Shown: positions 23,023 through 24,898 of the stretch, one piece after another
How the letters are laid out: every line of letters begins with the position of its first letter
Position numbering within the stretch: the first letter of the stretch is position 1
From: a virus
Strand: one strand, 5' to 3'
IMG/VR virus record: IMGVR_UViG_3300030104_004276
Coordinates: 1 to 24,898 of that record
DNA length: 24,898 nucleotides
Program-made: the position numbers and the translations under genes
The notes under the pieces: model-generated
Database searches by the model: none
The model's input: the letters and a program-made list of their open reading frames with translations, nothing else
What the model was told of the DNA's origin: nothing

Positions 23023-23441
23023 TGGTTAAGTTTTCAGCCATATCATTAGAGCGATTAGAAAGTTGTGATCCTAAATTACAAAAGGTATTTCATAAGGTTA
23101 TAGAGTTATTCAATTCAGGCGTTATTGGTAAGGGTTGGGATTGCTCTATACTTCAAGGACATAGAGGTAAAGATGAACAAAATAAATACTATAATGAGGG
23201 CAAGTCTAAAGTGCAGTATCCTGATGGGCGTCACAACGCTTTTCCTAGTCGCGCAGTTGACGTCACCCCATATCCTATTGACTTCGATGATCGTGAACGC
23301 CAAACTTATTTTGCTGGATTTGTATTGGGCGTTGCTGGTTCTATGGGTATCAAATTAAGATGGGGCGGCGATTGGGATCGTGATGGTCAAGTTGCTGATA
23401 ATAGATTTGATGATATGCCTCATTTTGAATTAATAGATTGA
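23022..23441 (+). CDS. Endolysin, M15-type L-Ala-D-Glu/D-Ala peptidase
   Basis: A 139-residue peptidase. The motifs are ILQGHRGKDEQNKYYNEGKS (43-62), GRHNAFPSRAVDVTPYP (69-85, zinc ligands His71 and Asp80), LRWGGDWD (112-119) and MPHFEL (132-137, His134). Order and spacing match the M15C peptidases used by many phages to cut peptide cross-links of the cell wall. No signal peptide or cell-wall-binding domain is present, so it needs a holin. The start overlaps the previous stop by one base (TAATG). Confidence 0.85.
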   Translation: MVKFSAISLERLESCDPKLQKVFHKVIELFNSGVIGKGWDCSILQGHRGKDEQNKYYNEGKSKVQYPDGRHNAFPSRAVDVTPYPIDFDDRERQTYFAGFVLGVAGSMGIKLRWGGDWDRDGQVADNRFDDMPHFELID

Positions 23442-23521
23442 GTTTTGTTGGAAATATATGCCTAGCAATTATGATTATAGTTGCTGTTTATTACTGGATT
23501 AAAAACTTGGAGAAATTATGA
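23438..23521 (+). CDS. Possible 27-residue membrane peptide (TTG start)
   Basis: Between endolysin and the next gene a 27-residue frame starts at TTG 23438 (overlapping the endolysin stop, TTGA) and ends overlapping the next ATG (ATGA). It reads SFVGNICLAIMIIVAVYYWI after the start residue, then a basic end, like a tiny membrane segment. The overlaps on both sides are suggestive, but there is no ribosome-binding site and the start is TTG, so it may be spurious. Confidence 0.3.
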   Translation: MSFVGNICLAIMIIVAVYYWIKNLEKL

Positions 23522-23778
23522 TAAAATTTGAAAAGCAAATATCAATGGGAAACGTACTTACTATTATAGGCTTAGTAGGATCGGTCATATGGACAGCTTC
23601 GCAAGTAATGTATAGGTTTGAAGCCCTAGAAGATAAAACGAGCGTAGCGTTTGAAAATAGCCAAGAAAATGAAGAAGACGTTCAATCGATACAAGTTAGG
23701 TTAGCAACTATTGAAACAAAGTTAGATGAAGGATTCAAGAGTATGGAAAAATTAATTAAAAAGAATGGGAGAAAATAA
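23518..23778 (+). CDS. Holin/spanin-like membrane protein with coiled coil
   Basis: An 86-residue protein with a good site (TTGGAGAAATT). One hydrophobic segment (VLTIIGLVGSVIWTASQVMY, 13-32) follows a short basic start; the rest is a charged helix with heptads (VQSIQVRLATIETKLDEGFKSMEKL), ending in KKNGRK. Such small membrane/coiled-coil proteins sit next to endolysin genes and act in lysis, as holins or as spanin-like proteins. No signal peptidase II lipobox is seen. Its location directly after the endolysin gene makes it the better lysis candidate than the similar protein at 20740. Confidence 0.6.
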   Translation: MIKFEKQISMGNVLTIIGLVGSVIWTASQVMYRFEALEDKTSVAFENSQENEEDVQSIQVRLATIETKLDEGFKSMEKLIKKNGRK

Positions 23779-23939
23779 TGTTTGGGTCTTTATTAGGATT
23801 TGTAGTTAAAACAGTTGCATCTGAGGCAGTAGTAAAAAAAGTTGTAGTATCACTTGCTGATAAATTAGTTAAGTCAACCAAAAACGATTTAGATGATAAA
23901 ATTTTAAAAACAGTTAAAAAGGCTTTAGACACTAAATGA
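23778..23939 (+). CDS. Small Lys-rich helical protein in the lysis cluster
   Basis: A 53-residue protein, start overlapping the previous stop (TAATG) with a GGGAG site upstream, stop overlapping the next start. MFGSLLGFVVKTVASEAVVK is hydrophobic/amphipathic and the remainder is a Lys/Asp-rich helix (DKLVKSTKNDLDDKILKTVK). It looks like a membrane-associated amphipathic helix. No family is known to me. Expression is supported by the overlaps on both sides. Confidence 0.5.
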   Translation: MFGSLLGFVVKTVASEAVVKKVVVSLADKLVKSTKNDLDDKILKTVKKALDTK

Positions 23940-24757
23940 GTTTTACTGGGAAAAAACCATCTAACACTTTTAATGATATTTTACAAATGGACAATTCTAA
24001 CAGCGGAGTTGATGGAACTGTTAGAACTTTAAAAACTGGCAACGGAAATTCAACGCCTATATCTTTATCAACTCAGGCTATAAAAATTGTTCCGGCAAGT
24101 AATAGCACTCAAACAATACGAGTTAGAAACGCCACAGATTCATTGACTGTTATGGATGTTGATACAACAAATAACGAGGTAATTGTAAATGGTGCATTTG
24201 TTAACACAAAAACAACAACGTTTTCATTAAGAGATTTTTCTCCATCAACTGCAAATCATTATCCAATGGTATTGCACGGAGGATTGACAGATAGCGCGGG
24301 AGGTGCTTATGTTCCAAACGATGATTTTGGTGCTGGTACTGATCCTGATACAGCGCAAGCAATGAACGGAATTGAAACTCGTGACGTTTTGCCTTGTATA
24401 TATTTTTTAGAAGATAGTATGACAATCGATCAAGTGAGAGTAGTGGCAACTTCAGACAACAACTCCGCATCTACTTTGAATTTTCATTTGTACTCTTATG
24501 AAATGGACAACACAACTGGCGAAGGTTCAGGCTCAACTGCTGGAGCGTTAACTGATGGAACTTTACTGGCTCACAATAGTTCGCCGCTTACTGTTGATAA
24601 TTATGGTATATATCAAACAACGTTAACAATAGACAGCGCAGACGTTGCAGATGTTTCAAATGGCGATCCTAGAGTCATAATGTGCTTTATAGAGGCAGTA
24701 ACTTTGAATGGCGATATTACAGCACAAGTCCAAGTCAAACACCACATAAAATTATAA
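23936..24757 (+). CDS. Fibre/decoration-like virion protein
   Basis: A 273-residue protein of low-charge, Thr/Ser/Asn/Asp-rich beta sequence, typical of fibre, head-decoration or appendage proteins. The N-terminal SFTGKKPSNTFNDILQMDN and the NSTQTIRVRNATDSLTVMDV segment (56-75) are like fibre-attachment/beta-repeat stretches. Residues 90-273 look like a beta-sandwich with strand pattern TIDQVRVVATSDNN, FHLYSYEM, and PRVIMCFIEAVTL. No enzymatic motif is evident. The ATG overlaps the previous stop and there is no ribosome-binding site, so it is probably coupled. Confidence 0.55.
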   Translation: MSFTGKKPSNTFNDILQMDNSNSGVDGTVRTLKTGNGNSTPISLSTQAIKIVPASNSTQTIRVRNATDSLTVMDVDTTNNEVIVNGAFVNTKTTTFSLRDFSPSTANHYPMVLHGGLTDSAGGAYVPNDDFGAGTDPDTAQAMNGIETRDVLPCIYFLEDSMTIDQVRVVATSDNNSASTLNFHLYSYEMDNTTGEGSGSTAGALTDGTLLAHNSSPLTVDNYGIYQTTLTIDSADVADVSNGDPRVIMCFIEAVTLNGDITAQVQVKHHIKL

Positions 24758-24898
24758 TGAGTAAAAAGAATCAAAAACTAAAAGGGATTACGCCACTAAC
24801 TTCACGCTTAGGTACTCCGACTTCAATATCAGTCGGCAACGATAAAGTTAAAATAGATGGCAAGGTTATTGATACAACTAATTTTGAGAATATAAAAG
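24757..24898 (+). CDS. Fibre-associated structural protein, 3' truncated by window end
   Basis: Starts at ATG 24757, overlapping the previous stop (TAATG), and stays open to the end of the window, 47 complete codons. It begins MSKKNQKLKGITPLTSRLGT and continues with a short beta-like segment (TSISVGNDKVKIDGKVID). It has no strong Shine-Dalgarno, as for the fibre-like gene before it. Function cannot be assigned from this short part; a structural role is inferred from the neighbour. Confidence 0.45.
   Translation, partial: MSKKNQKLKGITPLTSRLGTPTSISVGNDKVKIDGKVIDTTNFENIK

Noticed and set aside
1-24898. CRISPR array, integrase or toxin-antitoxin system
   Set aside because: No direct repeats with spacer spacing, no recombinase motifs and no recognisable toxin/antitoxin pair were found; the window is ordinary phage core plus the modification cassette.

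Overview
The window is a piece of a tailed double-stranded DNA phage genome (or a metagenomic phage contig). It holds a tape-measure C-terminus, a tail-tip protein, terminase, portal, head-morphogenesis, scaffold and HK97-fold-type capsid genes, and a peptidase endolysin. The DNA is strongly AT-rich, genes are packed tightly with ATGA/TAATG overlaps, and all but one run on the + strand. The gene set (QueD-like protein with an FRQ/SHC/LHGY signature, SpoVG, ParB-like nuclease, and a tail protein with GC..P.ATNYNP repeats) resembles phages of AT-rich marine bacteria, possibly alphaproteobacteria. The host is an inference; nothing in the window fixes it. No sheath gene is visible, so a siphovirus-like or otherwise non-contractile tail is likely but unproven. 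No integrase, tRNA, IS element or CRISPR array was found.

Layout. (1) 1-8173: late tail module with the tape-measure C-terminus, a Cys-rich mini-protein, a 1741-residue tail-tip/host-interaction protein, and two further structural proteins. It ends at a hairpin terminator (8213-8241). (2) 8266-8774: a single minus-strand gene and a very AT-rich divergent control region. (3) 8775-12152: early/replication block with small Zn-finger proteins, a candidate single-strand annealing protein, an HTH mini-protein, a replication-initiator-like protein, a SpoVG homologue and a 39-residue membrane peptide. Two structured non-coding stretches lie here (10356-10423 and 11141-11333). (4) 12149-15902: a foldable leader, then RusA-like resolvase, an HNH-like protein, and a 7-deazaguanine cassette (QueD-like, QueE, phosphoribosyltransferase-FolE fusion, one uncharacterised protein, DpdA-like transglycosylase). 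(5) 15899-20743: ParB-like protein, small and large terminase, portal, SPP1-gp7-like head protein, and a connector-like protein. (6) 20740-24898: holin-like membrane protein, scaffold, major capsid, M15-type endolysin, small membrane/coiled-coil lysis candidates, and fibre-like proteins running off the window end.

How it fits together. FolE, QueD and QueE would turn GTP into 7-carboxy-7-deazaguanine (CDG). A DpdA-type transglycosylase could then exchange guanine in phage DNA for a 7-deazaguanine base, a known way for phages to resist host restriction. QueC (CDG to preQ0) is not in the window, so the base may be CDG-derived, or QueC may come from the host or from unseen phage DNA. The cassette lies between recombination/replication genes and the packaging genes, in one chain of overlapping genes, so modification could be made in step with replication and before packaging. 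The most interesting items are this cassette with its PRTase-FolE fusion and unknown fourth protein, and the foldable leader at 12149-12216, which directly precedes the operon and overlaps the end of a tiny membrane-peptide gene.
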